Shown here: positions 61,850 to 64,000 of the stretch, in pieces
Layout of the letters: the number at the start of each line of letters is the position of its first letter
Numbering within the stretch: the stretch's first letter is position 1
Source of the DNA: Stratiolaelaps scimitus
Taxonomy: Eukaryota; Arthropoda; Arachnida; Mesostigmata; Laelapidae
Assembly (NCBI GenBank): GCA_019614645.1
Contig: JABWDB010000004.1
Coordinates: 3,534,001-3,598,000 of the forward strand
Direction: 5' to 3'
Length of the DNA stretch: 64,000 nucleotides
Notes under the pieces: model-generated
Database searches by the model: none
What the model saw: only the letters and a program-made list of their open reading frames with translations
What the model was told of the DNA's origin: nothing
Made by a program: the position numbers and the translations under genes

Positions 61850-64000
61850 ATTGTATATGACTTATCGTATGCAGGACATATGATGGATGAGCAAGAGCTA
61901 CCGATGGGACGGTAGCGTGTAATTATTTTCCTGTAATGATCATACTTGTAATAGACAAAAAACGTTTCGTTAGTATGAGTAAATAACTTTTTTTTGTTCA
62001 AAATGTATGCAGTCCGGCGCCTTTGCTTGAATCAATCTCATATTATTATATTACCGTACTTTTATTAGTAAAAACAATTTTATTTTCTTAGGTCACCATT
62101 TTACCAGGTTAATCCACAAGCAGACTAAATGCACCTGTTATCTACACATTAATATATTATAAACGATTATAATAATCAGTATTATAGGTCTAAAGACGCC
62201 TTCATGTGAAAAAAGAAGCTGCTGCATCAGCGCACCGCCATACAGGGCACTAGTTTGGGAGCTCGCCTGGATGTATCTGTCAAGTGTCGTGAATCCATTT
62301 GTTATTGAAAATGCGTGGTCGACTGAATGTCCTCAGTGAAGAGCGGAACGCCACTTGGAAAACGCAGATGTAAGGTTACAACAAACGAACAGTTTAGTGA
62401 GTTCAAGAGTTGCTACTTTCGTTGAAGAACTGTGAGTGTTTGAACTGGAACTACATTCGGGATCATTGCCACCTCAAAAAGGATTCAATTCGTAAACCAC
62501 AACGTTGTCCTCATAGTAATACCTAAAAGGTTAAGAGCTGAACCCTGTCGTATAGGGGAACAGCTGAGGGTCAGCTCGAAAAAAACTGGGCTGACGCTGG
62601 CCACAACGATGACATGTCAGGGACAGTGTCAATATATTTTTCAATATGCGGATAAATGTCAAGAAATGTCTAATGGGAGAGTGATTGGGTGTCAGCCGCG
62701 AACCCAGGCCCGTTTTTTCTTCACATGTATAATACATGTAGTGGTAAATGGCAGTGAATGGGTTTCACATGGCAGCGATTGCGACATACCATCGCCGCCT
62801 CTAGCCTATTAGGGCCAAAGCAGAAAAGCTGTTCACGGCATCTACAAATGTAGCAGGTCTGAATCGTAGAGGTATGCAATGATCCTCACATAATGCACCG
62901 GGATCTACACACACACACATACACCGTATATATGAGAGGCTACTACTATTCACTTAGGTCTCGTTCATGTATCACCACCGAGCTGCTCTATATCTCGAAC
63001 GATGAATGCACACGTTGTCGTTGGGTGCTGCAAACGCAGTGAAACAATCCTGACGAGCGCCGTGGAAACCTGGTAGAATACTGACAGTCGACGCACGTCT
63101 TCTGTGCTGAAAGCTGCTGGCGCCAGCGACGCCGGCCGCCCTCACCACAATACTTGCCGCGTGTACACATGCCCCGCTATATACACCGTCGAGGCGTGTC
63201 TGAAAGCACAAAGTGAGGGTGTTGGATGAATACTAGATCCCACGGAACGCCAAGTAGCCGAGGGATTCGGTAGTAAATAGAATATCGCATCGGGTAATCT
63301 ACTGGCCCTGTCTGTGAATGCGGGTGCTGTTTGTGAGGAAGTGACGGCGATCGCCAACTCTACTAACTCAGTATGGCCCATACTACTATTAAACGAGGAA
63401 CCGGCCCGGCAGACGATGAAGCTAAAGGGGTGAGGATGTTTAGTGTATAATAGGAATCTCGACGGGACCAGGATCGGGTCTAGTCCCAACTTCTCTGCGG
63501 TTCATTGTTCTTCCCAGTCGAGCAGAGGCTGTTGTATCCCCATAGAGAAGAAAAAAGAGAAAGAATTCAACGAGCTATCGTTGGCAAAAGCAAGAGTAGC
63601 AGCCCAAGTAAAATCGAAAGGTCGCGTTCCCACATCTCTGTATGCACAGGTCACGCAGATAGATACCACACAACACGCTGTATGTTAGTTCCATCCATAG
63701 GGATCTTAGCAAACTGTTCATCCAACACATGAATATTGTCATTGGTGGACTCGTAATGTTGTCATTCTGTAATGTCTTGTACTGTTTTTCATTCCACTCA
63801 TTGTCTCAGCTGTTATTTGCTACCTATTGTGGTGAATACAAACATATTGTATTGTCTTTGCACATCACACAGCGTTTCCCGTGCCTGGTTGGGCCCACGT
63901 CATAACGTCACAATTGCCTTTGTTTTTGCCCCTCTTTGGGTCCATTATAGAGTCTTGGCGTTTAGCTTGTATACTTTCTGCTGTTTAGTTTATATATATA
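61850..64000. other. Intergenic DNA to the window edge
   Basis: No supported gene. A short (CA)n lies near 62,908-62,920. Frames at 62,972-63,489 (-) and 63,443-63,732 (+) are open for 75-115 codons but unrecognised. The window ends inside a (TA)n run beginning near 63,990. Confidence 0.5.

Noticed and set aside
1..64000. CRISPR arrays, operons, phage or bacterial gene clusters
   Set aside because: No spaced identical repeats, no closely packed same-strand genes and no Shine-Dalgarno-led frames; all evidence points to animal nuclear DNA.

Overview
The window looks like nuclear DNA from a small-genome animal, most likely an arthropod. A mite or tick relative is my low-confidence guess. Reasons: moderate GC, many short (TA)n tracts, eukaryotic promoter, splice and poly(A) signals, no operon-like gene packing, and fossils of mariner and non-LTR elements typical of arthropods. 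Only one stretch is confidently protein coding. Most of the 64 kb is intergenic or intronic sequence with decayed transposable elements.

The one convincing gene lies at 31,407-32,575 on the + strand. It has a TATA box, an ATG about 150 bp downstream, a 265-codon intronless reading frame (signal peptide plus two immunoglobulin domains) and an AATAAA signal about 215 bp after the stop. Just after the second Ig domain the frame reads VRVKERY, as in basigin-family proteins, but the expected transmembrane segment is out of frame and degraded. It may be a retrocopy turned secreted protein, a young pseudogene, or a gene whose last exons were misread.

Left part (1-28 kb): a non-LTR ORF1 fossil (3.6-4.2 kb), a possible gag remnant (4.8-5.2 kb), a 112-bp segment between perfect 16-bp direct repeats (9.2-9.3 kb), a clear mariner transposase relic whose recognisable catalytic Asp positions are mutated (11.4-12.0 kb), a possible integrase fragment (12.7-12.9 kb), a perfect hairpin (16.96 kb) and a tRNA-related SINE-like element (22.9 kb).

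Right part (28-64 kb): the 3' end of a non-LTR retrotransposon (28.2-28.6 kb), the Ig gene, a CpG-rich block (38.8-40.3 kb) followed by a 30-bp tandem repeat that duplicates a near-consensus 5' splice site (40.45 kb), a retroposon with poly(A) tail and perfect 15-bp target-site duplication (43.37-43.57 kb) whose 3' end matches the 28.2-kb element, several weak candidate exons (49.6, 59.5, 61.7 kb) and two more tRNA-like SINE candidates near 60.6 and 60.95 kb.

The transposon fossils are unrelated to the host gene. I see no multi-gene system and nothing I can defend as an undescribed pathway. The most unusual items are the Ig gene with a lost membrane anchor, the duplicated splice donor, and the pair of elements sharing a 3' end.
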